From IMG/VR virus record IMGVR_UViG_3300017613_002011, positions 1-49,395 of that record: DNA of 49,395 nt; one strand, 5' to 3'. Numbering within the stretch: the stretch's first letter is position 1; every line of letters begins with the position of its first letter. Of this stretch, positions 25,976-33,382 are shown one piece after another. A program made the translations under genes and the position numbers. The notes under the pieces were generated by a model. That model did no database searches. It saw only the letters and a program-made list of their open reading frames with translations, and was not told the DNA's origin. Origin of the DNA: a virus.

Positions 25976-26217
25976 TTCTTCTCTCCTTCTTTTGTTGAGT
26001 ATTTACAGCCTTTTATCGCTATTATTCTTGGATGAAATGGACCGTGGTACAGACGTTGATTATATTTCAAGCACCTGTGTGGTATCTTTCCTCCGTGTTT
26101 GTTTTGTTCTTCTTCATTGGGTGCAAGAAATACGCAATCATGATCACAAAGGGAAATAGCCATACGTTCTTTTAGCCTTTCCTCTACTTCATCATTTGTA
26201 CCAAAGTGAAATTCCAT
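25834..26217 (-). CDS. Hypothetical protein with long out-of-frame overlap
   Basis: 127 residues. The first 80 residues look coding, with CDHDCVFLAPNEE, HRCLKYNQR and KGCKYSTKEG cysteine patterns. The last 45 residues run through the start of the gene at 25975 in a different frame and look less protein-like (Thr/Lys/Arg/Trp-rich). Either the tail is genuine dual coding or a frameshift has removed an earlier stop. Confidence 0.5.
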   Translation of the reverse strand: MEFHFGTNDEVEERLKERMAISLCDHDCVFLAPNEEEQNKHGGKIPHRCLKYNQRLYHGPFHPRIIAIKGCKYSTKEGEKKCQKETPSVKCSETVTTTQRKKQTNVPPSVNSTILRTLRKWWKCLTK

Positions 26218-26484
26218 CTATTCCTCCTGTAACTTCTTCCAGAGTTCCTCGATTATCTTCTGGGATACTTCATCAGCATGGGCACCTTCTTTGAGTCCCA
26301 TATCTTTTGCAAGATTGGTATTACCATCCCAGAGAAGAAAGTGGTTTCTGATCTGCATTCCGAACGTATGATGGAGCAATATTAGATTGTCCCATCTTGT
26401 CTTTTTCAGGTTTATACGTTCTGGCAGAGGCAGAGTATCCATGATCTCTTTCAGCACTTCCTCTAAGGTATTGAATTTGTTCAT
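26218..26484 (-). CDS. Hypothetical protein, DUF6794-like
   Basis: 88 residues. The middle reads LLHHTFGMQIRNHFLLWDGN and the end SQKIIEELWKKL. This resembles the HxxxGxxIRNxxxLW phrase of the DUF6794-type domain found in many bacteria and phages; function unknown. Coupled by an ATGA-like 4-nt overlap to the upstream gene. Confidence 0.5.
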   Translation of the reverse strand: MNKFNTLEEVLKEIMDTLPLPERINLKKTRWDNLILLHHTFGMQIRNHFLLWDGNTNLAKDMGLKEGAHADEVSQKIIEELWKKLQEE

Positions 26485-26825
26485 ATCCCTACCTCTCTTT
26501 TGATGGCATGAATAATCTCTTTAGCTTTCTCCACATCATGATCATAAAGAGCAAGCTCCAGATTTGTAAGCTTTTGATAAAACCCATCATATACATTCCT
26601 TGTCAATGCTTGAATGGCGATCCTATGAACTTGATCATATTCTTCCGCAGTACAGCTGGCATTCATTTGCCAGATTGCGCTGAAGGTGAAATTGATAATC
26701 TGTTTAGGGATATTGTACATTTCGACACCTGAGGCTCTCATATCCAATGGCTCAATGCCAATTTTTCCCATAACCGGTTTTACCTTCTTTCTCTCGGAGA
26801 ACATAGCTTGGATAAAATCACTCAT
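26481..26825 (-). CDS. Hypothetical helical protein
   Basis: 114 residues, helical throughout, no TM and no Cys cluster. Contains AIWQMNASCTAEEYDQVHRIA and a C-terminal KEIIHAIKREV helix. It overlaps the genes on both sides by 4 nt. No family recognised. Confidence 0.5.
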   Translation of the reverse strand: MSDFIQAMFSERKKVKPVMGKIGIEPLDMRASGVEMYNIPKQIINFTFSAIWQMNASCTAEEYDQVHRIAIQALTRNVYDGFYQKLTNLELALYDHDVEKAKEIIHAIKREVGI

Positions 26826-27094
26826 CTTTTGTCAATCCTTTCCAAAAGTTTAATTCCTTTCATGCCTGAGATACTTGTAGGCATTCTTCTTATCAGACTC
26901 ACCACATTGATGCAGGAGAATTTTTTCATAACGGACTTGTATAAACCCTTTCTGAGTTCAATGGCAAGTTGCGCCTCAATCTTGTCCATGAAATCATACC
27001 AACAAACACACATAAAAATATCATAACCACACCTTCTACAAGTTCGGTACGCATAATCATTTCCACCATATGTTGCTGTTTCGGATCTATGCAT
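26822..27094 (-). CDS. Small Cys-rich protein
   Basis: 90 residues. Near the N-terminus CRRCGYDIFMCVCWYDFMD gives four cysteines in two CxxC/CxC pairs, probably a zinc site. The rest is basic and helical. Start overlaps the preceding stop by one base (TAATG) with GGAATA just before it. Function unknown. Confidence 0.5.
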   Translation of the reverse strand: MHRSETATYGGNDYAYRTCRRCGYDIFMCVCWYDFMDKIEAQLAIELRKGLYKSVMKKFSCINVVSLIRRMPTSISGMKGIKLLERIDKR

Positions 27095-27411
27095 TATTCC
27101 AATTGTCCTTTCATTCTTTTGATTTGCCTGCGGAATGTATCACAAATTTTATGCAAGTCTTTTGGTTCTTCATTCAGTAGTCCGATTCCTACAAGTCTTC
27201 TGAATGTTGCAATTTCCTCATTCAGCCCAAAATGCTCAATGATAACTTTGTCATATTCCTGCGCCATTTTGGTCAGTTTTTGAAGGACTCTTTTGTGTGG
27301 TCCTCCTTGACCAAATTTAAAGTACTTCCACTCTTTAGTTGGGAATAATGCTACAAGCTCCTCGAATTCTCCTTCTAATAAATTCAAGGTATAATCAAGC
27401 GGTGGTGCCAT
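27094..27411 (-). CDS. Hypothetical helical protein
   Basis: 105 residues, helical, with a basic C-terminus (FRRQIKRMKGQLE). Overlaps the end of the SbcC-like C-terminal half by 17 nt. No recognised family; being coupled to the repair genes it may be part of the same function, but the sequence does not show how. Confidence 0.5.
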   Translation of the reverse strand: MAPPLDYTLNLLEGEFEELVALFPTKEWKYFKFGQGGPHKRVLQKLTKMAQEYDKVIIEHFGLNEEIATFRRLVGIGLLNEEPKDLHKICDTFRRQIKRMKGQLE

Positions 27412-28021
27412 GTTGAATCTCCTTTAAGGTTACGTGACTTACTTCATTTTCTTTTACCACTCCAAACTGCCGATCAGCGGATCTTGCTAATGGCAATTGG
27501 TGTGTAACGATTATAAATTGTAATCCACCCTCCATTCTGCTTAGATTTTTGATCATCATAGCGGCGAGAGGTTGTTTTTCTGCATCCAAATTCCTCATTG
27601 GTTCATCAAGTACTAACACATTTCTTGAATCGCCGTCAAGCTTCCAGTACGCAACCCTTAGAGCCAATGAGGCTATGTCTGCGGCACCGTATCCGCAGGA
27701 TGCAAGAGGTGACTTTCTTTTCCCATTTTTCTCAAACATCAGGTCACATTCAGTTGTATTCCTTCTGGGAACGAAATCAACGACAAAGGTATAAGGATCT
27801 TCAAATACTGCCGCTAATGCACTGGACACAATTCCTGATATCTGTTCGGACAATTGAGACTGAGTTACCTGTGCCGCTTTCTGAAAGATGGCTCTGGCTT
27901 CCTCAAGATCCTCAAGATGATCCAGATATTTATCCAGCTTATCTTTTTGCAGATCAAGGATTTTCTTTGCCGTTCTTCTATCATCGACCTTGTCTTTTAA
28001 TTTATCCAGTAATTTCTTCAT
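27395..28021 (-). CDS. SbcC/Rad50-like ATPase, C-terminal half
   Basis: 208 residues. A coiled-coil stretch (1-60) leads into the C-terminal ATPase lobe: ABC signature-like SCGYGAADIASLALRVA at 108-124, Walker B VLVLDEP at 135-141, D-loop NLDAEK, and switch His in VTHQ at 172-175. There is no Walker A in this gene. Together with the product of 29565-30659, which has the Walker A lobe, it would make one complete SbcC/Rad50 head. Works with the SbcD-like nuclease at 28245 in double-strand-break processing. It overlaps the short coil gene by ATGA. Confidence 0.8.
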   Translation of the reverse strand: MKKLLDKLKDKVDDRRTAKKILDLQKDKLDKYLDHLEDLEEARAIFQKAAQVTQSQLSEQISGIVSSALAAVFEDPYTFVVDFVPRRNTTECDLMFEKNGKRKSPLASCGYGAADIASLALRVAYWKLDGDSRNVLVLDEPMRNLDAEKQPLAAMMIKNLSRMEGGLQFIIVTHQLPLARSADRQFGVVKENEVSHVTLKEIQHGTTA

Positions 28022-28248
28022 TGGAGTAAATGCTCAAATTCTTTTTTGAACTTAACCTCACCATTCTTGTAATGAGTGTTCATTTTTTCCAAAGTGCCTT
28101 TCAGCTTGGTTCTTTGCTTCTTTGCTTCTCCGAGATTTTTAAATCCCAGACCTTTCAAGGACTTCATAAGCATTTCCTTTTGCCCGAGAAGTTTATCCCT
28201 GTTTTTTTCCTTCTGTTTAACAACCTTTGTCATTTGTATTAGGTTCAT
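28018..28248 (-). CDS. Short coiled-coil protein, probable SbcC/Rad50 middle fragment
   Basis: 76 residues, nearly all Lys, Glu and Leu, with heptad-like spacing (KKQRTKLKGTLEKMN, KFKKEFEHLL). It sits between the SbcD-like gene and the SbcC C-terminal half with ATGA overlaps on both sides. I infer that it supplies part of the descending coil missing from the C-terminal half. No other function is visible. Confidence 0.6.
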   Translation of the reverse strand: MNLIQMTKVVKQKEKNRDKLLGQKEMLMKSLKGLGFKNLGEAKKQRTKLKGTLEKMNTHYKNGEVKFKKEFEHLLQ

Positions 28249-29186
28249 GCTGACACTCTCTCCATTGTTGAATTTATTATGCTTCTGACACTATCCTTGG
28301 GTTCTGCATGATCGACAACATTATTCAGGATCTTTTTGAAATTGGGACGTTCCCTGTCATTCTTAGGCAGAGTATCAATGAACTCCGCTATCTTTGCCTC
28401 AGCCTCAGCTTTCGCATCCTCTTTGGCTTCCTCAATGACAATCTTATTGAAGTCAAAAACATCCTCATCCGGAAGACATGGAATCTTTACAGGTTTTGCT
28501 TTCCATGTAGATGAATCAATGATCCAGCATCTTGGCTGAAATCCTATTTGGGATTTAGTTGATCTTACCAGTGATCCACAGTTTACCTGTAATTTGTCTT
28601 TTGTCCTGAGAGCATGTGGCATGTGATTGTCACCAGTGATAATACACTTTGCCCACGGATACTTTCTCAAGATCGAATGTGCTGTGGAATAGTTAGTCTG
28701 ACCAGGCCAGAGTTCACCTTTCTTTGTAACCATTCGATGCATGACAAGAACATCTGCCTCATCCTCTGGTTCTTCATTCCATCCAGCACCTACAAAATTG
28801 ATTCCTTTGCATCTTGTCAATTGAGGAGTTAAGACAGTAACCTGTCCTGATGTTTTCAGAATTCCCAAAGGAGTATTGTCAAGACCTGATACATGATATC
28901 TTAGGTCATGCTGTCCCGGCACTACAAGAATGGTAACATCACTATTCTTGATTATTTCAAGGACTTTATTAGCAACCTTATAAGGAACATTAGGAGCATC
29001 AAAGAAGTCTCCAGCAACCACTAACAACTTAGGTGCTGAGTGTTTCTCCGTTATCTCAAGAAGTTTGGAGAATTTCTTGATAACTTGTCCATAATAATCA
29101 CCCTTTCTATTTTCAGGAACTTTAGAATGGATATGAAGATCAGCACAGGCTATAAAGTTCTCCATTGTTTTTATGACTGTTGCCAT
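28245..29186 (-). CDS. SbcD/Mre11-like nuclease
   Basis: 313 residues. Calcineurin-like phosphoesterase motifs appear in order: ADLHIHS (D16, H18), VVAGDFFDAP, GQHDLR (GNHD with Asn replaced by Gln), VLVMHR and ITGDNHMPH. This is the nuclease partner of SbcC/Rad50, acting on DNA ends and hairpins with manganese. The C-terminal 80 residues are helical and Ala/Glu-rich, a plausible SbcC-binding region. The Asn to Gln change in the third motif is unusual, since that Asn normally contacts metal or phosphate. Confidence 0.85.
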   Translation of the reverse strand: MATVIKTMENFIACADLHIHSKVPENRKGDYYGQVIKKFSKLLEITEKHSAPKLLVVAGDFFDAPNVPYKVANKVLEIIKNSDVTILVVPGQHDLRYHVSGLDNTPLGILKTSGQVTVLTPQLTRCKGINFVGAGWNEEPEDEADVLVMHRMVTKKGELWPGQTNYSTAHSILRKYPWAKCIITGDNHMPHALRTKDKLQVNCGSLVRSTKSQIGFQPRCWIIDSSTWKAKPVKIPCLPDEDVFDFNKIVIEEAKEDAKAEAEAKIAEFIDTLPKNDRERPNFKKILNNVVDHAEPKDSVRSIINSTMERVSA

Positions 29187-29374
29187 TACCAGGACTCCTC
29201 TTTAGAGCAAATGGAACACTTGTAATGGGTTTTGTGAGAATCATGCCCATCCTCTACAAAGTCATGATCACATAAATCCTGTAAAGCTTTGATTGCTTTA
29301 TTCACCTTAGCCAGTTTCTCATGCAATTTCTTCCGTTCCTCATGTAGAGGTTCTACACTTTCCTTCTTGATCAT
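29186..29374 (-). CDS. Small coiled-coil plus zinc-knuckle protein
   Basis: ATG 29374 overlaps the previous stop as ATGA and has a GGGTGGAAAAA site. 62 residues: a heptad-like helix (RKKLHEKLAKVNKAIKAL) then C/H residues (LCDHDF, DSHKTHYKCSICSKEE) that could bind zinc. It resembles a miniature Rad50-hook-like coil with a metal site, but this is speculation; it may be an unrelated regulator. Confidence 0.5.
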   Translation of the reverse strand: MIKKESVEPLHEERKKLHEKLAKVNKAIKALQDLCDHDFVEDGHDSHKTHYKCSICSKEESW

Positions 29375-29595
29375 TTTTTCCACCCATGTTTGCAGGATCT
29401 GCATTTATATTTGGTAACCGTTTTGTATGTGACGGTATGCTCCTCAATTGGCTTTGTCCAGTCAATGTCCTCCTTGACTTTGAATGTTTCACTCCACATA
29501 TCCGCATAAAAATTACCACATTTAGGACATGTTTTGTATACCCGATATACATCAACAGTTTCCACTATTTTCCCGTCCTTCCACAAGTTGGGCAT
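29371..29595 (-). CDS. Zinc-ribbon protein starting inside the Rad50 hook codons
   Basis: 74 residues: CPKCGNFYADMW and YKCRSCKHGWKK form a zinc ribbon. The start ATG 29595 has GGAG 8 nt upstream and lies inside the upstream gene; the bases coding for its CPTCG hook are read here as PNLWKD in another frame. Overlap is 31 nt. Function unknown; may bind nucleic acid or a partner in the SbcCD set. Confidence 0.6.
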   Translation of the reverse strand: MPNLWKDGKIVETVDVYRVYKTCPKCGNFYADMWSETFKVKEDIDWTKPIEEHTVTYKTVTKYKCRSCKHGWKK

Positions 29596-30659
29596 TCGTA
29601 ATTCTCCCTTATGGCTGTATATTCTATTCTTGCCTCAGTTAGTTTCCTTTCAGCAATTTTTAATTCCTTATCATTGTAATCAATCTTACCTAACAAGGAA
29701 TCAATGTTGCCTAATAATTCCTCATCTTCTTCAATGTTCGTCCTGAACGTTTTTAGCTCATTTAAGACGTTTAAAGCTTTTTCTATGTCAGTAGTACTTG
29801 ATAACTCTAAATCAATGCGTGAAGCATCATATATCAAGTCCTCTATGCTATCCAGAGTTGCTTGTGTATCGTTGATCTCTTGAGTTTGCTTTTCAAGAAT
29901 CCCTATGCTGATTTTGGCGGCCTTTAGACCATCGAATTTCTGTAAGGCTTTGTTTACCGTATCAATGTCAAGTATGGTATCCTCAACCACTTCCAATTCA
30001 AGTGCTTTTTCCATCATTTTATTTTGGAAGTCCGCAAGTTTCTTGGCAAGTTTCTCTGCATCAACTACCCACAAAGTATCTTCCAGTTCCTCCTTGCGAT
30101 TGTCAATCTCCTCTTTTGCAACATTTATTTCAGCATTGCAAGTCCTCACTTGAGAATTGATATCCGCTGTTGCTTTATCCATGATAGTCAATCCAGCAAC
30201 TTTATTGAATTGCTTTGCTACCTGACCAGGCTTATCTGCAAGTAAGAAATATTGTTCCGTGGGATGCTGTCCCTGGATATTAACTTCCTTCATTTGAGTT
30301 ACATCCCGTACCTCGTCAGGAACATCTGTTCTCAAGGCACGTAAAGGTTCATCCTGATCAATCACATAATGATTAACACCGCCAGCAAATCCGTCTCTTG
30401 CTCTTGTTACAAGACCAGTTCCCTCATACACAATGCCAACCTCAGTTGCTTTTAACTTGTCCTCTTTTTTCTTAGGATCAAGTACATCATTTCGATAACT
30501 ATCTCCCTGAGGTCTGTTTTGTGCATTCCACTTGATTGATCGAACTATTCCTGACTTTCCTTCATCTGATTCTCCGACAAAGGAATTCACGCCAGGATGA
30601 AGTTCAACCTCAGTATCAAGGTGAGTTTCAAAGTTCTTGATTGTTAAGGAATTAATCAT
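29565..30659 (-). CDS. SbcC/Rad50-like ATPase, N-terminal half with zinc hook
   Basis: 364 residues. Walker A is at 29-36 (GESDEGKS) behind a typical SMC-type opening (SLTIKNFETHLD). A long coiled coil fills about residues 170-355. The chain ends YECPTCGRTGK: a CxxC zinc hook only four residues from the stop. The C-terminal ATPase lobe is absent and is encoded separately at 27395-28021. Full SbcC proteins usually continue through the hook into a descending coil, so this is a split gene rather than a random truncation: the break is exactly at the hook. Partner of the SbcD-like nuclease. Confidence 0.8.
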   Translation of the reverse strand: MINSLTIKNFETHLDTEVELHPGVNSFVGESDEGKSGIVRSIKWNAQNRPQGDSYRNDVLDPKKKEDKLKATEVGIVYEGTGLVTRARDGFAGGVNHYVIDQDEPLRALRTDVPDEVRDVTQMKEVNIQGQHPTEQYFLLADKPGQVAKQFNKVAGLTIMDKATADINSQVRTCNAEINVAKEEIDNRKEELEDTLWVVDAEKLAKKLADFQNKMMEKALELEVVEDTILDIDTVNKALQKFDGLKAAKISIGILEKQTQEINDTQATLDSIEDLIYDASRIDLELSSTTDIEKALNVLNELKTFRTNIEEDEELLGNIDSLLGKIDYNDKELKIAERKLTEARIEYTAIRENYECPTCGRTGK

Positions 30660-30842
30660 TTAAAAGTCCCTTAAACTTCCTGGAAATCCACCAGGGAAAG
30701 AATTAGGATTGCCGATTGTTGCGCCAGTTTCGTCAATGAGACCTGCATCATATTGTTCATGAAAAGGTGCATCCTGTAATGAATCGTGTAAATCACATTC
30801 CTGCTGGGCTCTTTCTAATGCCTGATCTGCGCCGTCTCCCAT
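30660..30842 (-). CDS. Small acidic protein
   Basis: 60 residues from ATG 30842, which has AAGGAGAAGACTT upstream. Acidic N-terminal half (DQALERAQQECDLHDSLQ) and a Gly/Pro/Phe-rich C-terminus. The next gene starts one base after its stop. No family recognised. Confidence 0.5.
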   Translation of the reverse strand: MGDGADQALERAQQECDLHDSLQDAPFHEQYDAGLIDETGATIGNPNSFPGGFPGSLRDF

Positions 30843-30996
30843 AAGTCTTCTCCTTAATTTGTACCAATATATGTTTAGTGTCAACCATGACTCCCAAATC
30901 TCTCATAGGGCAGGTATCAATTGCTCTGTCCATCGCCCGTATGTTTTTATCAAGGCGCTCAATGTCCAGTAATTCAATTTCTACCTTAGTCTTCAT
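30793..30996 (-). CDS. Hypothetical small basic protein
   Basis: 67 residues; the start at 30996 overlaps the previous gene by 11 nt and has only a weak ribosome binding site. The first 50 residues look coding (LLDIERLDKNIRAMDRAID), while the last 17 run across the start of the gene at 30842. It fills an otherwise empty stretch. Confidence 0.4.
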   Translation of the reverse strand: MKTKVEIELLDIERLDKNIRAMDRAIDTCPMRDLGVMVDTKHILVQIKEKTYGRRRRSGIRKSPAGM

Positions 30997-31198
30997 TTTG
31001 GGTAAACATTTTCACAAGATTTCTGGGAGTCTTGTTTGCAGGATTCAATTCCCCTTCTATCTTTACATTCACTCTTTGTGGAGTTGATCCGACTACAACT
31101 CCCGTACCAAGTCCCGTTCTGCTTACCATATCAACAAAGGCAACTCTTGTTCCGTTTGTCAAATCATGTCCGTCTATATCTTTATGTACTATTGCCAT
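30986..31198 (-). CDS. Small beta-rich protein, KOW/SH3-like
   Basis: 70 residues with a TRVAFVDMVSRTGLGTGVVV phrase and beta pattern, resembling a small SH3/KOW-like barrel. Assignment is only by strand pattern. Start overlaps the dCMP deaminase stop by one base. Confidence 0.45.
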   Translation of the reverse strand: MAIVHKDIDGHDLTNGTRVAFVDMVSRTGLGTGVVVGSTPQRVNVKIEGELNPANKTPRNLVKMFTQNED

Positions 31199-31686
31199 TA
31201 CTTAAATTCCCATTTGGTTACTGAGGTTAAAAAATCACTTACCACAATGTCAGTTTCCATAAAGGCTACTTCTGTAAGCAGTTCAATGGATTCTTGATCA
31301 GGGTAAGCATTAAGATAATACAGCCTTCTTGGCCTCAGGCTTATGATTTTCCTGCAACACATGACACAAGGTTGATTTGTGCAATAAAGATCGCATCCTG
31401 TGAGACTTATACCATGAATAGCGGCTTGTACAATTAGGTTTTCTTCTGCATGAATAGCAAGGCATTTCTGTTGCTGTTCTCCTGAGGGAATGTTCAGTTT
31501 TTCCCTTAAACATCCACCACGATCAACACAATGTTTCACACCTGTAGGAGCGCCATTGTAACCAGTAGTCAAGATCCTTTTGTCCTTAACTGCTATGGCT
31601 CCAATTTGTCTCCTCAGGCATGAACTACGTTCAGCAACAACCTTTGTGATATTGAAAAAGTATTCATTCCAATTAGGTCTATGCAT
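31198..31686 (-). CDS. dCMP deaminase
   Basis: The start at ATG 31686 is chosen because AGGAGGAAAG precedes it; a longer frame to 31701 lacks a site. 162 residues. Zinc-dependent deaminase motifs: HAEEN with H79 and catalytic E81, and QPCVMC with C107 and C110. It would turn dCMP into dUMP, the substrate of the thymidylate synthase at 23018. Extra Cys/His residues near the N-terminal third (HCVDRGGC) match a second zinc site known in T4-type enzymes. Confidence 0.85.
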   Translation of the reverse strand: MHRPNWNEYFFNITKVVAERSSCLRRQIGAIAVKDKRILTTGYNGAPTGVKHCVDRGGCLREKLNIPSGEQQQKCLAIHAEENLIVQAAIHGISLTGCDLYCTNQPCVMCCRKIISLRPRRLYYLNAYPDQESIELLTEVAFMETDIVVSDFLTSVTKWEFK

Positions 31687-32059
31687 TCTTTCCTCCTGCA
31701 TTCAATACCTGCAAACCCATATTGTCAGCATTGATAATGATTTTACCTTCAAGTTTTGTGATATACGCTGAGGAGTCACCATCAGGTACAGTAATGACAA
31801 GAATTGAATCGGCGGGAAGATCAAGACCTTTCTCCAATGATGTTTCTATTTCATCTTTGGGAGGGATCATTCCAGGTAATGCTTTTAACATGATCAGTTC
31901 ATCAATATCCTCTGCCTCTAAATCAAGAGGAACCTCATATGATGCGTAATCATCACTTTTTCCTGATGATGAGAGGAACCAATCCATATCATCAATCTCC
32001 TCCTCACTTTCCCAGCTATCATCAGGCCAGACGTAAATTGTTAGAGTTTCATCAGCCAT
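31679..32059 (-). CDS. Hypothetical acidic protein
   Basis: 126 residues, strongly acidic in its N-terminal half (DDSWESEEEIDDMDW), with a beta-rich C-terminal half (DSILVITVPDGDSSAYITKL). No family recognised. It overlaps the deaminase start by 8 nt. An acidic soluble protein could mimic DNA or bind a host factor, but this is conjecture. Confidence 0.5.
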   Translation of the reverse strand: MADETLTIYVWPDDSWESEEEIDDMDWFLSSSGKSDDYASYEVPLDLEAEDIDELIMLKALPGMIPPKDEIETSLEKGLDLPADSILVITVPDGDSSAYITKLEGKIIINADNMGLQVLNAGGKNA

Positions 32060-32536
32060 TTATTTTTCCTTTAAAAATGGAAGAACGATTAATCCAGATA
32101 CATATTTGATCAGAGCCTGACCCCAGATTGCAGGCCAGTACCAACCAAATGCCATAGTAACAAAAATGGCAGAATCAAGTGGGCAAGAGAACAGGTTTGA
32201 AAACATGATCCTCTTTTTTAATGACAGTTTCAAATACTTGAATAACAGCCAGTCCACGAACTCGGAAACGGCGAATGCAGATACAGAGGCAATTGCAACT
32301 TTCTGGTTAAGAAAGAAAGTCAATACTATTGCCAATGCCATCCAGATCCAACACGCCCAATCTCCCCATTTTCGTTGAACAAAATCTCGGAAGGAAAAAG
32401 TTAATCCGATAAAGACAACACCGGCAGGGAAAGTCAATCCCATCACCTTAACGATGCCAAACCAGATCACAAACAAGTTCCCGAGAAGGATACTCAACAT
32501 GTACATTACAGGCCAGAAATACTTGTTTTTAGTCAT
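32060..32536 (-). CDS. VUT-family transporter (queuosine precursor type)
   Basis: 158 residues with about five hydrophobic helices. It carries the family phrases FPAGVVFIGLTFSFRDFVQ, ASVSAFAVSEFVDWLLFKYL and MFSNLFSCPLDSAIFV, which mark the VUT/YhhQ family. Cellular members import 7-deazaguanine precursors of queuosine (preQ0/preQ1) across the inner membrane. Phage copies are known in connection with 7-deazaguanine modification of phage DNA. No biosynthetic or transglycosylase partner was recognised in this window. The protein is shorter than typical YhhQ (about 220 aa). Confidence 0.8.
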   Translation of the reverse strand: MTKNKYFWPVMYMLSILLGNLFVIWFGIVKVMGLTFPAGVVFIGLTFSFRDFVQRKWGDWACWIWMALAIVLTFFLNQKVAIASVSAFAVSEFVDWLLFKYLKLSLKKRIMFSNLFSCPLDSAIFVTMAFGWYWPAIWGQALIKYVSGLIVLPFLKEK

Positions 32537-32558
32537 TTTACATCTCCTTTTATATTAC

Positions 32559-32579
32559 AGCCTTACCCTATGCAAGGCT
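32559..32579. repeat. 6-bp hairpin between genes
   Basis: AGCCTT at 32559-32564 and AAGGCT at 32574-32579 surround a 9-nt loop, at the end of the upstream small gene. Too short and without a T-run for a convincing terminator. Confidence 0.3.
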
Positions 32580-32767
32580 TAGTCCATAAATCCTTTTTTC
32601 TCTGCAAGCCACTCAGGAATTGTAAATCGAATTTCTTCTCCTACTTCGGGTTCGTCAATGTAATCTGCCTCTGAGTCAGGAACCCAGCCAGTCATCCCGT
32701 CAACATTGATCAAGCAGGCATTCTTGCCAACTGCTTTTACTTCCCCTGTAAATTCAAGTTCAGCCAT
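32579..32767 (-). CDS. Small acidic beta-rich protein
   Basis: 62 residues. The pattern ELEFTGEVKAVGKNACLINV ... GWVPDSEA ... EEIRFTIPEWLAEKKG suggests a small OB-like barrel. Similar short proteins occur in phage replication regions, with no known function. Its start overlaps the previous stop by 8 nt. Confidence 0.5.
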   Translation of the reverse strand: MAELEFTGEVKAVGKNACLINVDGMTGWVPDSEADYIDEPEVGEEIRFTIPEWLAEKKGFMD

Positions 32768-33212
32768 TGTTCAATTTATCCCATTCATCATGAAAGTTAA
32801 CGCCGAGAGTGAAGTCCTTAAACTCCATGTTGTCGGCACGTTGATAGTAGTCCAATATATCATTCAGGTATTCATACAATTTGTCAGGATAATTGGACTT
32901 TGTATTTTCCAGAAAGCAAAGGCAGAAGGAAACAACAGAGGCGATATGAATGTCCGTCTTTTTCTTGACATCGCCGAATCCCATAATCCTTCCGAACTTT
33001 TCAAGATAGATTGTCATTTCCTGTAAGTTGTCTGTATACAGGTTTTGATTCTGGGCATACATCTTTTTGAGTTCCCGATCAACGATCATCTCCACTTCCA
33101 TGAATCGTCTTTTCAGTCTGCCTGGTTTCAAAGGAACAGCTAAGAAATCACCAAGACTTCTCATGATTCCCAGTTCCGAGGCCTTCATCAATGTTTCGTG
33201 GTCAGCTTTCAT
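32760..33212 (-). CDS. Hypothetical helical protein
   Basis: 150 residues from ATG 33212 (TGGAGAAAA upstream); a longer frame reaches 33245. Helical throughout with several Lys/Arg clusters (KPGRLKRRFMEVEMIVDREL) and a Cys pair (FCLCFLEN). No family recognised. The preceding frame overlaps its start by 11 nt. Confidence 0.5.
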   Translation of the reverse strand: MKADHETLMKASELGIMRSLGDFLAVPLKPGRLKRRFMEVEMIVDRELKKMYAQNQNLYTDNLQEMTIYLEKFGRIMGFGDVKKKTDIHIASVVSFCLCFLENTKSNYPDKLYEYLNDILDYYQRADNMEFKDFTLGVNFHDEWDKLNNG

Positions 33213-33363
33213 TTTTCTCCATTTCCTTTTCAATCCAAGCCTCACGTTGTTGCTTGTTAAGAGGCTTGCAGGTTACTTTATAAATACCTTCAATAGTACA
33301 GGTTTCACTATTAAGATGGCACGCATCCCTTCCTGATTCCTTGTCATGAGGAATCCCGTGAAA
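33202..33363 (-). pseudogene. Coding-like frame without a start codon
   Basis: The - strand frame ending at TGA 33202 reads 53 residues that look like a real protein, with HDKESGRDACHLNSETC and YKVTCKPLNKQQREAW. No ATG, GTG or TTG occurs before the last few codons. Just upstream, in the same frame, lies a TGA at 33364-33366, and 15 codons further an ATG at 33411. Either a nonsense change disabled the gene, the TGA is read through, or a non-standard start is used. Its stop overlaps the next gene's start, as real genes here do. Confidence 0.4.
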
Positions 33364-33382
33364 TCATTGGTTAAGGCAATGA

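Noticed and set aside
33364-33366. TGA read as Trp through a changed genetic code
   Set aside because: Many genes here end in TGA within ATGA overlaps, so TGA is a normal stop in this genome.
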